The notes under the pieces: generated by a model | Seen by the model: the letters and a program-made list of their open reading frames with translations, nothing else | The model's database searches: none | What the model was told of the DNA's origin: nothing | Assembly: GCF_009363615.1 (NCBI RefSeq) | Contig: NZ_CP045384.1 | Coordinates: 1-64,000, forward strand | Direction of reading: 5' to 3' | DNA: 64,000 nt | Source: Ruegeria sp. THAF33 | GTDB lineage: Bacteria; Pseudomonadota; Alphaproteobacteria; Rhodobacterales; Rhodobacteraceae | Program-made: the position numbers and the translations under genes | In this document: piece by piece, positions 46,539 through 54,033 of the stretch | How the letters are laid out: the number at the start of each line of letters is the position of its first letter | How positions within the stretch are numbered: position 1 is the first letter of the stretch

Positions 46539-46803
46539 AAAGAAGCTCCGTGAAATTTCAGGTTTTGACGGAAACACTTTGTTTTCTGCCATTCAGTTTT
46601 CTCGCCCGTGGATCACATCCCTTTATCGCGTTCTTATCACAACTCAGATGCGATGTCGGAAGAATGCTCATTGAACTCTTTACCTGATCCCGATTGTTGC
46701 GATTGAATTGAATGGGGCATGATGTGCCTGTGGTGAAGCCTAAGCCCTTGGCCTGAGCAGGAAGGAAGAAAAGCTGAATACGACATTCCCGTTTAAAACC
46801 GCG

Positions 46804-47532
46804 TTGTTGATGCTGCTGTTGCCAGGCGCTGCGGTGTCGCAAATCGATCCTGCAACGATGCTGGCCGGAGCTTCGGAATCAGAAATTCTGATCGAACGCC
46901 AATGGACTCAGTTTCGCGGCAAACAGGAACTGTATTTCTTTACTCTCGATGTGGTGGTCACGATCATTCTGGCTGGCTTGATCGTCTATCATCCGGTGAG
47001 ACGCAAAGCCCGTAGAAGCATCGGCGACTTGGTCATGCCGAGGCTTTTCTTCCTTTATGCGCTTATCGGCATGGCTGTTGGATTCCTGGTTGTTCAACAT
47101 GGGTCAATGATCGGATTCGTTATCTTTGGCATCGGCGCGTTGCTCAGGTTCCGATCCAATCTTGATGATCCGGTAGACACCGTTGAAATGATAGTCGTAA
47201 CTGTTCTTGGTCTTGCGGTCGGTTTGGGCTTGCCACTGATGGCCACACTGGTAGCGATTGTGTGTTGGTGCTTCATTTGGCTCGGAGGGCGAAACAAGGG
47301 CGTGGAAGTTTCGCTCAAGGCTTCAGATGAAGAACACTCATTGAACGTCAGCGGAGACATTGAAGCCATGGCCGCAGACGCTGGCTGGAAGCTTGTCAGA
47401 AAACACCACGTCCCCGGCAAGTCTCGCGTTTCATTGCTTTTCATTACTTCGGGTGGACTTTCAGAAGCCCGGATCGAAGAGATGATAAACGATCTGGTCC
47501 CCGAAAAAGTCGAGTTGAAACTCAACCTCTAG
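46804..47532 (+). CDS. DUF4956-like membrane protein
   Basis: About 242 residues with a likely N-terminal signal or span, then four hydrophobic spans (YFFTLDVVVTIILAGLIVYH, LFFLYALIGMAVGFLVV, VIFGIGALLRFRSNLDDPVD, MIVVTVLGLAVGLGLPLM) and a soluble C-terminal alpha/beta domain. GIGALLRFRSNLDDPVDTVE fits the DUF4956 signature; such proteins are often encoded beside polyphosphate- or CotH-type kinase genes. Start uncertain: TTG 46804, ATG 46810, or a CTG at 46774 that follows ggaaggaag and would give a better signal peptide. It abuts the convergent metallophosphoesterase gene with no gap. Confidence 0.72.
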   Translation: MLMLLLPGAAVSQIDPATMLAGASESEILIERQWTQFRGKQELYFFTLDVVVTIILAGLIVYHPVRRKARRSIGDLVMPRLFFLYALIGMAVGFLVVQHGSMIGFVIFGIGALLRFRSNLDDPVDTVEMIVVTVLGLAVGLGLPLMATLVAIVCWCFIWLGGRNKGVEVSLKASDEEHSLNVSGDIEAMAADAGWKLVRKHHVPGKSRVSLLFITSGGLSEARIEEMINDLVPEKVELKLNL

Positions 47533-48474
47533 TTATTTCACAAGGTCCAATCGTTTCAACACCGCATTCGGGGATCTGATCTCTTTCGGTAGTGACTTGA
47601 AGTTTACAGACCTTTCGAAATTGGGCCCTCGATATACTGCTATCCCAAACTCTCCGTTCGGCTGGAACGTAACATGAGTGAAGCTGTGTGGTGATCTGGC
47701 TTTTGAGCCGATAAGCCGTCGTGGACCACCGCCCAAACAAGCTTGGGAAACATAGGCCACACCGTCTTTCCAGCCTGGGTAGAAGGCATGATGGTGGCCG
47801 GACAGATGCAGAACGACCCCGCTTTGCAGGTAGATTTTCTCAAGTGTCGGGTCACCGATGATTTCGCGTTCGCGCTGGATCGCGAAGGGCCAAAGCGGCA
47901 GGTGACTGAAAGTGACAATCGGGTTTCCATTCGCCCCCAGCTCCTCAAGTTGGTCCTTCTGATCGCCGGATAGCGGCCCAAGGGTCGTGGCATCCAAAGA
48001 CGCAAACGTGACGCCTTGCATCTCAAACGCGTAGAAGAACGGATAGTCATCCGAAACCAGGAAATCGACGTCTGGTTTTCTCGGCGCCCATTCCTCGGCG
48101 TAGATTTTTCTTTCACGTTCGAAACCACGGTAGGCAGAGGCATCATGGTTTCCCGGCGTGACCGCAAATGGAATTCCGGCAGCCTCCAGCGGGTCTGACA
48201 CCGCCTTGTGAAACGCCTTCCACATCTCTCTGACCTGTTTGTCTGACAAGTTGGGAATGCGCTGACCCGCAACCATATCTCCGGTCGAAACCACCAGATC
48301 GGGATCAATCTCGATTATCCGTTCAATTGCCTTGTCGACACGGGCATCGTATTTTATCGAGCCGTAGCTTCCGTTCAGATCCGATATGACGATTACATCC
48401 AAAGCCGCCGCTTTGCAGGCAAGCAGAGCGGACCAAATCAACACCGCCGCGGTGACGGAGCGCTTACGGGTCAT
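47533..48474 (-). CDS. Exported calcineurin-like metallophosphoesterase
   Basis: A 313-residue phosphoesterase with a signal peptide (SVTAAVLIWSALLACKAAA). Metal ligands: VIVISDLNGSYGS (the first motif has Asn where D-x-H is usual), VVSTGDMVAG (D), VTPGNHDASAYRG (N/H), FSHLPLWP (H) and LSGHHHAFYPG (GHxH). It should act in the periplasm or outside on a phosphoester. Its start overlaps the end of the kinase-like gene by 11 nt, so the two are coupled, third in the order phosphatase-like, kinase-like, phosphoesterase. Confidence 0.85.
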   Translation of the reverse strand: MTRKRSVTAAVLIWSALLACKAAALDVIVISDLNGSYGSIKYDARVDKAIERIIEIDPDLVVSTGDMVAGQRIPNLSDKQVREMWKAFHKAVSDPLEAAGIPFAVTPGNHDASAYRGFERERKIYAEEWAPRKPDVDFLVSDDYPFFYAFEMQGVTFASLDATTLGPLSGDQKDQLEELGANGNPIVTFSHLPLWPFAIQREREIIGDPTLEKIYLQSGVVLHLSGHHHAFYPGWKDGVAYVSQACLGGGPRRLIGSKARSPHSFTHVTFQPNGEFGIAVYRGPNFERSVNFKSLPKEIRSPNAVLKRLDLVK

Positions 48475-49897
48475 TACAGTCCACAGCCTTTACCTCGGTG
48501 TCGTTTTTCAAAAAGAATGCGACGGGGTCCAAGTCGAACATCAAAACACCTTTTGAACAATTGCTCTGGAGAATGGACGTTGCCAGCGCTGTATTTTTAA
48601 CGGCTTGCGCAATCTGCCTATCTGACAGGCCAAAGCTTTGCGACAACCAGTCATAAATCGGGCCTTGCGTTTGAAGGTCATTATTCAAAGCAAACAAGCG
48701 CTGGTAAGTGCTTGGAGAAAAGTGTCGCATTTTCTCCAACATCTGAGTGGATTTCGCGAAGTTGGCATATTCGACACGCCCACCAGCATCGTTGTCGTTT
48801 AGATTGCTGCGACGGATCAATAATGCGTCGGCTGGAACATCTCCATCGTTTGGCTTATGGTGCTTGGCCTTCTTGTGCTTCAGGTCTCCGTCTTCGACCC
48901 AATACCAATAGGGTGTGAAGTCTATGTTTCCTACGCGGTCCTGCTGGCTAAAGATGAAGTCGAGCAGAACAATCTCGGTAAGTTCTTGCATCCAAAATGC
49001 CATCTGTTGGTCGCTGACATCGGGGCCGAGATCCTTGTTGATCTGCCGATCCTTTCGACCTTCCCTGACACCCTCTACAATGGCCTCGGGCAAGGGTTTT
49101 GAAGACCGCAAGGCCAAGAAGGCGGGTGTTTCCTGAAAATCGCGGTTTTGGCCTTTGCCCCAACCGGATTTACGGGTGCCGTTGATTTCCGAGCCGTAGC
49201 GATGACCGGGGCTGTCAAGCAGGACACCGTATATCTGCGTTCGATCCGCGGTGAACAGATCATCGGTTGGCTGGTACGAGTTCGGACCGGCATCCGCAGC
49301 CACGAATACCCGCCAGCCTTCATGGTTCATGCGCCCGCCATGAGAGCCACCAGAAATCGCAAGGCCGGGCTCTGCGACCTCGGTGAGATGCGCCTGAGCG
49401 TCCATGCTACGCCAGACCGCCACCGGAACGTTCACCGTCGCGTCGAAATACCTGGAGAAATGGTAGTAGAGCAGCGAAGAGGTTGAAAACGTTCCGCTTG
49501 TACCCTTCTGGTTCATGGTGGATTTGAATTTAGCCACCCTGTCCTTTGCCAGATCTTTTGCCGCCTTCCCCTCTTTGCAAGCGTTTCTCTCGAATTCGGA
49601 ACGGTTCCCGGCGTAGGGTCCTTCCGAAATATCGTAGACGGCCATTCCTGGGCTGGTGCTCCAGGTTTTTGGGCAAACAGCAATTTCGGAGGCATAGAAA
49701 TCAATCTCGCAATAGGTTGTTTCTTCCTCAAGATCGCTTTTCTTATACTCGCCCGTTGGAACTTTTTCGATCCGAATACAGCGTTCAGTAACGCCGTTGG
49801 GACTATCAAATGTCGTGGCTTCACCGAGAACATCGTCGTTCGCACACAAGATGGTGGGTGCAATGAAAGCAAGAGACCCCAGAAGATGGAACTTCAT
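48464..49897 (-). CDS. Secreted protein with atypical-kinase-like motifs
   Basis: A 477-residue exported protein of unknown family. An N-terminal signal peptide (LLGSLAFIAPTILCA) is followed by several cysteines (40, 63, 75, 107) likely to form disulphides. In the C-terminal half LLDFIFSQQDRVGNIDF (311-327) resembles the catalytic D-R-x-G-N segment of PI4K-, HipA-, CotH- or Fam20-type kinases, and LNDNDAGGR (366-374) resembles the following metal-binding D-x-G. The segment SLLYYHFSRYFDATVNVPVA (141-160) fits the N-lobe helix that precedes VP in those families. No ATP lysine is identified with certainty. It would be a phosphotransferase acting in the periplasm or outside; alternatives include a pseudokinase. 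Confidence 0.62.
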   Translation of the reverse strand: MKFHLLGSLAFIAPTILCANDDVLGEATTFDSPNGVTERCIRIEKVPTGEYKKSDLEEETTYCEIDFYASEIAVCPKTWSTSPGMAVYDISEGPYAGNRSEFERNACKEGKAAKDLAKDRVAKFKSTMNQKGTSGTFSTSSLLYYHFSRYFDATVNVPVAVWRSMDAQAHLTEVAEPGLAISGGSHGGRMNHEGWRVFVAADAGPNSYQPTDDLFTADRTQIYGVLLDSPGHRYGSEINGTRKSGWGKGQNRDFQETPAFLALRSSKPLPEAIVEGVREGRKDRQINKDLGPDVSDQQMAFWMQELTEIVLLDFIFSQQDRVGNIDFTPYWYWVEDGDLKHKKAKHHKPNDGDVPADALLIRRSNLNDNDAGGRVEYANFAKSTQMLEKMRHFSPSTYQRLFALNNDLQTQGPIYDWLSQSFGLSDRQIAQAVKNTALATSILQSNCSKGVLMFDLDPVAFFLKNDTEVKAVDCNDP

Positions 49898-49916
49898 TTG
49901 AATAGTCCTCCGGATA

Positions 49917-50561
49917 TCATCTAGGGCAAATCGCAGCCCGTTGTTCGGCGGAAATCTTCAGGTTGGGGTCGACACTGAAGTTGGAGAATTTTGCGTCAAT
50001 CCACTTGTCGCATCCGCCTGAACATGGGGCACCGTTTCGGGCATCATTCCAATATTCCTTGGCCCTTTCTTCCGTCCAACCGCAAAACTGAACAAGCGCC
50101 ATTGCCGACAGTGCGCCAGAGGAATGAACGCCCCACATGCAGTGTACCAGGACAGGGCCCTTTCCAGGGTTTTCAATTACTTCGTGTATGGATGCCATGA
50201 CGGCACCGGGACGGGAGGATCTGGCGCTCTGATAGTCAAAGGATCCGTTCCCACAACTGGTGCGGCCGTACTGAGTGTTTTTGCCGAAGTCGGCATAAAA
50301 CCCGGTTGAAAACCCTTTTTCGCACAAGGTTTCGCGTTGAACGTCACTCAGACCCGTTCGATCCTTGTCGCCGCCCTTGAAACCGGATCGATACAACACA
50401 CCGCTTAAGACTGGGCGGAAGAAAGCGACGCCATCGACCCCTCCGTCGCCACTTTTTGAAAGCATTTGGCTGTTGCTAGGGCCACCGTTTCGGCTGGTGA
50501 CGCCAGAAGTCGCAGCGGTTGCCAGAACACCAATGAATATGAGTGACGTCAAAAACCGCAT
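49917..50561 (-). CDS. Secreted tyrosine-phosphatase-like protein with altered signature
   Basis: A 214-residue exported protein, signal peptide about residues 1-20. LYRSG (56-60), FYADFG (88-93) and VLVHCMWGVHSSGALSAMAL (137-156) follow the layout of the cysteine-dependent phosphatase fold (HCxxGxxR[S/T]), but the arginine position is Ser147 (HC-x-x-G-x-x-S-S). The nucleophile Cys141 and the preceding His are kept. Extra cysteines (CSGGCDKWI, AAICPR) suggest disulphides. It lies 19 nt upstream of the kinase-like gene in the same direction, probably one operon. It may be a pseudophosphatase or have a changed specificity. Confidence 0.65.
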   Translation of the reverse strand: MRFLTSLIFIGVLATAATSGVTSRNGGPSNSQMLSKSGDGGVDGVAFFRPVLSGVLYRSGFKGGDKDRTGLSDVQRETLCEKGFSTGFYADFGKNTQYGRTSCGNGSFDYQSARSSRPGAVMASIHEVIENPGKGPVLVHCMWGVHSSGALSAMALVQFCGWTEERAKEYWNDARNGAPCSGGCDKWIDAKFSNFSVDPNLKISAEQRAAICPR

Positions 50562-50678
50562 GCGTGTTCCTTTCTGTGTTCAGCCCGTGATGCTCACACT
50601 TTTCCAGCCGGCAATCTCTCGGAGAGACACATTCACCGTAAACATCTTTGGTGGCGGTTAGCGTCCCGCCGCGAAGCT

Positions 50679-50852
50679 TCAAATTGGCCACACCAGATTG
50701 ATGATAACGACGACCACGAAGTAGGCCAGAACAACTTTCCAATTCCACTGGTGTTTGTTTTCTTCGTTGATCACGCCGGCCGATTTCAATGCCAGGTTTG
50801 TGATAATCAAAGCGACAACGATGACCGCCGCATGTGCCAGATCGAAATGCAA
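50679..50852 (-). CDS. 57-residue two-span membrane protein
   Basis: A short gene missed by length-filtered searches. Starting at a TTG (50852-50850) with aaggag 7 nt upstream, it encodes HFDLAHAAVIVVALIITNLA as one span, a polar turn NEENKHQWNW, and VVLAYFVVVVIINLVWPI as a second span. It stops at 50679. Codon use and the clear span-turn-span design support a real small membrane protein. It is upstream of the phosphatase-like gene in the same direction. Function unknown. Confidence 0.68.
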   Translation of the reverse strand: MHFDLAHAAVIVVALIITNLALKSAGVINEENKHQWNWKVVLAYFVVVVIINLVWPI

Positions 50853-50893
50853 ACTAGAGCTCCTTTTTTCTGATTTGGGATTGTTGAAAATTG

Positions 50894-51199
50894 TCAGCAG
50901 TCGCCTGATGGCAGCATAGTTACATCTGAATACCTTCCTTCAGATGTCGTGATCCGCGCACATGCGCCGGTATCTTTGTTAAACCAGTAAGAGGTCAGCC
51001 CTTCGCTTCGGATAAGTTCAAACCCGAGACTTTGAATGCCCATTTCAGCCTGACCCGCTCTGGCCCCTTCAAATGACGAAAGATCGCTAGAGCTGCCCAC
51101 AGTTGGTGCACTCGCATCCACTGACCCGCCACTCTCGTCGCATGCTGAGAGTACAGAAATACACACTGTACCGATCACCAAAAAGACTTTGGATTTCAT
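50894..51199 (-). CDS. Small lipoprotein
   Basis: A 101-residue lipoprotein with signal FLVIGTVCISVLSAC (lipobox LSAC). The mature part GFELIRSEGLTSYWFNKDTG, then CARITTSEGRYSDVT looks like a small globular domain with two cysteines (CAR and GDC) that may pair. Function unknown; one of several exported small proteins in this stretch. Confidence 0.72.
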   Translation of the reverse strand: MKSKVFLVIGTVCISVLSACDESGGSVDASAPTVGSSSDLSSFEGARAGQAEMGIQSLGFELIRSEGLTSYWFNKDTGACARITTSEGRYSDVTMLPSGDC

Positions 51200-51252
51200 C
51201 TGTTTTTTCCTAGCTGATTTGAGTTGCCGTTCCAGGGTTTTCCGTCGATCAC

Positions 51253-51867
51253 CTATTCAATTCCGAAAATTACGTTGTAGCCGACGGAAGAGTTGCCGCG
51301 GTTGATGACCTCGACAACATGATCACCGGATTGCCACAGCTGCCCTCGATACTCCTTGTCCGCCGACATCAATCCCAACAGTTCAGAACCATCGGGGTTT
51401 CGAATAACGTAGTCCAAGGTGCCATTTCGCGGAGCAACGCGAACGTAAAGGAACTGTTCGTTTTTGGCGCCAAGGACGTATTGCTGGGACGCTCCGGGCG
51501 CGAGTTGGCCAACGAGTTCGGCGCCAGTTGAACCAGTATCAAATTTGACGCGTTGGCTTTCAGTAGATCCTTCGGCGCCGGCCATAGCTCCACCACCATC
51601 ATCCATCGCCTCGACAACCGACATCTCTCCGATGCTTCCATCCTTGTACGCGATGCATCGCCAGAGTGTCCCACCTGCGTCACGTAGCATGACCAACGTG
51701 CCAGCTTCGGAAAACTCTGAGCTTTCAATCGTACCGGATTGACCGTCTGGCCCACCAACTTGCCGTAAATGATCGATACACGCGTCATCGGCTTCCGACA
51801 TTGCAAGAGCAGCTGTGCCCGAAATTGCAAACATGGGTGTGAGGAGGTTCAGTAAACGGAGTTTCAT
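51253..51867 (-). CDS. Exported protein with a domain shared with 52587-52886
   Basis: A 204-residue exported protein. Signal peptide LTPMFAISGTAALA. The first mature part (ACIDHLRQVGGPDGQSG, SEFSEAGTLVMLRDAGGTLW, RCIAYKDGSIGEM) is clearly paralogous to the small lipoprotein at 52587-52886 (ACLRDV, SAFSEAGTQV, WNCIAYSDG). The second part (SQQYVLGAKNEQFLYVRVAP, LDYVIRNPDGSELLGLM) resembles a small beta-sandwich binding domain. Function unknown. Confidence 0.72.
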   Translation of the reverse strand: MKLRLLNLLTPMFAISGTAALAMSEADDACIDHLRQVGGPDGQSGTIESSEFSEAGTLVMLRDAGGTLWRCIAYKDGSIGEMSVVEAMDDGGGAMAGAEGSTESQRVKFDTGSTGAELVGQLAPGASQQYVLGAKNEQFLYVRVAPRNGTLDYVIRNPDGSELLGLMSADKEYRGQLWQSGDHVVEVINRGNSSVGYNVIFGIE

Positions 51868-51922
51868 CAGATTGTCCCCTGTTGGCTAATCCTTACAGTG
51901 TTCTTCTGTGCAAAGCGGAACA

Positions 51923-52222
51923 TCACTTCGCTTCCCGCAACTTGGACAGAAACTCATCGCATGCCTGTGCGCTTCCGACGATCTCGTCCGTCGTTTCAAT
52001 TCCTTGCAGGGATGCCATCTCGGAATTCACGCGATTGAGGATCTGATCCGCTTGCTCGGCGGTGATCAGATTCTCGGCTTGTGCGCCTTTCAATGTAGAG
52101 CAGACACCGGCGGACAAGCCTGTCGCAACGCCGACACCCATCGCGGCACCTCCACCCAAGGTCATCGCCCCAACCACGCCGAGGACGAGCCCGATCACGA
52201 TACCCAAGATCACTTTTCCCAT
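51923..52222 (-). CDS. Small glycine-zipper membrane protein
   Basis: About 99 residues: GKVILGIVIGLVLGVVGAM then TLGGGAAMGVGVATGLSAG form a glycine-zipper span, followed by a helical domain with AEQADQILNRVNSEM. The ATG at 52222 has gggagga upstream on this strand; the longer frame to 52342 runs into the next gene. Membrane-inserting; function unknown. Confidence 0.75.
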   Translation of the reverse strand: MGKVILGIVIGLVLGVVGAMTLGGGAAMGVGVATGLSAGVCSTLKGAQAENLITAEQADQILNRVNSEMASLQGIETTDEIVGSAQACDEFLSKLREAK

Positions 52223-52260
52223 GTTTTCCTCCCTTTTGGTGGGAATGCGTTCGGCGTTCA

Positions 52261-52533
52261 CTACTGCCGCAAACTGCGTACCCATTTGCAAATCAAGACC
52301 AGCGCTAGAAGATTGAAAACCGGTGCGAGCGCCGCGAACCACGGTTTGGTCGACTCCGAGAGCAAGTCCGCTACGAGTATCCAGGGCAACCCCAACGGCA
52401 AAAGGAACACCCCGGACAAAGGGTCTTTTTCTTGCCCCAACCAGCCAAATGTACCCGTCAAGAACGCAACCAACGCCAACAGGTAAAGGATCGCGAATAT
52501 GATAGTGGCTATTCTACAAACCAAGTCGAGCAT
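52261..52533 (-). CDS. Small three-span membrane protein
   Basis: A 90-residue membrane protein with three hydrophobic segments: IATIIFAILYLLALVAFLTG, GVFLLPLGLPWILVADLL and WFAALAPVFNLLALVLIC. Moderate ribosome site. No family recognised. Lies between two exported-protein genes on the same strand. Confidence 0.62.
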   Translation of the reverse strand: MLDLVCRIATIIFAILYLLALVAFLTGTFGWLGQEKDPLSGVFLLPLGLPWILVADLLSESTKPWFAALAPVFNLLALVLICKWVRSLRQ

Positions 52534-52586
52534 TCCGATGAGCGAGCCAGTGCTGCGCGGCCGTGTTCAGCCACGCACCAAACAGG

Positions 52587-52886
52587 TCACAATGCGCCTT
52601 CGTCGCCCAGGAACTCGATACCGGCTGTGGCGCCATCACTGTAAGCAATACAGTTCCATGGGGCACGATCCTCGCCAACGCCGACGGTGACCTGGGTTCC
52701 CGCCTCGCTGAACGCAGACGACAGAACAACGACTTGCGAATTGTTCGTTGTGTTGGCTACGTCTCGCAAACACGCTTGCTGAGCGGGCGTGAGCTCGGCA
52801 GACGCGCTTGACGTACCCGTATCGTCGCAGGCAGCAAGCAGTGCGAAACATGTCGTGCCTGCAACCATCACCATCTTGTTGGTCAT
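52587..52886 (-). CDS. Small lipoprotein, paralogue of the 51253-51867 domain
   Basis: A 99-residue lipoprotein; signal VMVAGTTCFALLAAC (lipobox LAAC). Mature part: LTPAQQACLRDVANTTNNSQ, VVLSSAFSEAGTQV, APWNCIAYSDG. The same AC...SEAGT...W.C.AY.DG layout occurs in the 204-residue protein at 51253-51867, so both belong to one small family. Likely a cysteine-bridged domain. Function unknown. Confidence 0.75.
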   Translation of the reverse strand: MTNKMVMVAGTTCFALLAACDDTGTSSASAELTPAQQACLRDVANTTNNSQVVVLSSAFSEAGTQVTVGVGEDRAPWNCIAYSDGATAGIEFLGDEGAL

Positions 52887-52952
52887 TTTCTTCTCCCTTT
52901 AGGTTCTTTGATCTCAATTGAATTAGAGGCGACGTTTTGAAGCTCCAGCGCC

Positions 52953-53132
52953 TCAGCGGCCAATAGTACATACTCCGAACTGGTGACTGCCGTTCCCAAA
53001 AGACTCGCCATTCAAGGTTTGGCCGGCAGAACAATATTGCGTTGATCGCATGCACTGCCAACAACGCGTGACCGCACTGGAAAAAGCTGGAGCGAATGTT
53101 GGAAGAAGAGCTAGTATTTTGAGTCTTGGCAT
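52953..53132 (-). CDS. Small cysteine-containing secreted protein
   Basis: A 59-residue protein. The ATG at 53132 has gggag 6 nt upstream on this strand. PRLKILALLPTFAPAFSSAV is a signal-peptide-like start; the mature part has four cysteines (RCWQC, YCSAGQ, VCTIGR), fit for two disulphides. A hairpin (53166-53201) lies just before it. Function unknown. Confidence 0.55.
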   Translation of the reverse strand: MPRLKILALLPTFAPAFSSAVTRCWQCMRSTQYCSAGQTLNGESFGNGSHQFGVCTIGR

Positions 53133-53442
53133 CGCGTTCTCCCAACGCTCGGTCATTGAAAACGCCTTCCGACTGCCAGCACTCACTCCGACAGTCGGAA
53201 GGGCCCGGTAAATCGGGCGACAGCGACAACAACGGAGGTAAAATAAAGTTGCGTCGAATTCTCATATTTGAATCTAATTTTTCATAAATCAATATTTTTT
53301 CCGCGCGTAAATTTCTCTAGGCTTTCGTGCGATAGGCTTTTGCTTTCAAACAAAAAGAATGTGGGGATTTTCGCAAAAGCGAGTGTTCCCTACGCGGCCA
53401 AGCGTTGTTGACGCCGCAAAGAAACGACGAAGGGACAAAAAC
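53133..53442. other. Divergent intergenic region
   Basis: 310 nt between the small secreted protein gene (minus) and the DUF805 gene (plus). It holds the 10-bp hairpin at 53166-53201 and an A/T-rich centre (53270-53310) suited for promoters. No gene seen. Confidence 0.45.
53166..53201 (-). promoter_or_regulatory. 10-bp inverted repeat in the leader of the small secreted protein gene
   Basis: The arms cttccgactg (53166-53175) and cagtcggaag (53192-53201) pair perfectly with a 16-nt loop. It is placed 34 nt upstream of the ATG on the minus strand; may be an operator or leader hairpin. Confidence 0.5.
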
Positions 53443-53958
53443 ATGGGATTCGTTGAAGCAGTAAAAACGTGTTTTTCGAAATACTACCAGTTCTCTGGTC
53501 GGGCTTTACGATCAGAATACTGGTGGTTCTTCTTGTTTGTGGTTCTCGTGAGTGCCGTATTAGCTTTGCTGGATACGATCATATTCGGGACCAATCCCGA
53601 AACGGGGCAGGGTTCTCGGGTTCTGTCCTCTGTTTTCCAACTGGCTGTTCTCATACCCATGCTGGCCGCCGGTTGGCGGAGGCTGCATGATACAGGACGA
53701 CCTGGCTGGTATTTGCTGCTGCCGATGGCGCTTAGCATTACAACGCTTTTTGTTATGCTGGGTGGGGTGGCGTTCTTCTCGGTATTGGAGCAAGGAACGG
53801 AAAACCCCGATTCACTACGAGGACCTGCGGCAGTCTTGGGCGCAACCGGCATTGTTGTTTTCTCAATTCTTCAATTGGTTCTGTCCATCCTGATGATCTG
53901 GTGGCTAACGCGCCCTTCTCAAGAAGGCGCAAACGAATACGGCGCACCTGTTTCCTGA
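53443..53958 (+). CDS. DUF805 family membrane protein
   Basis: A 171-residue membrane protein with the DUF805 layout: YYQFSGRALRSEYWWFFLF, RRLHDTGRPGWYLLLPMA and LTRPSQEGANEYG, with four spans. The ATG at 53443 follows aaggga; the frame is open from 53359. Function unknown; family members are widespread small inner-membrane proteins. Confidence 0.9.
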   Translation: MGFVEAVKTCFSKYYQFSGRALRSEYWWFFLFVVLVSAVLALLDTIIFGTNPETGQGSRVLSSVFQLAVLIPMLAAGWRRLHDTGRPGWYLLLPMALSITTLFVMLGGVAFFSVLEQGTENPDSLRGPAAVLGATGIVVFSILQLVLSILMIWWLTRPSQEGANEYGAPVS

Positions 53959-54033
53959 TCTGGTTACCCGGGCGGTGGGCCCGACGCTCTGCTGAAAGAA
54001 AGAGCCAAATGCAACGCCGTGGAGAGAGAAAGA

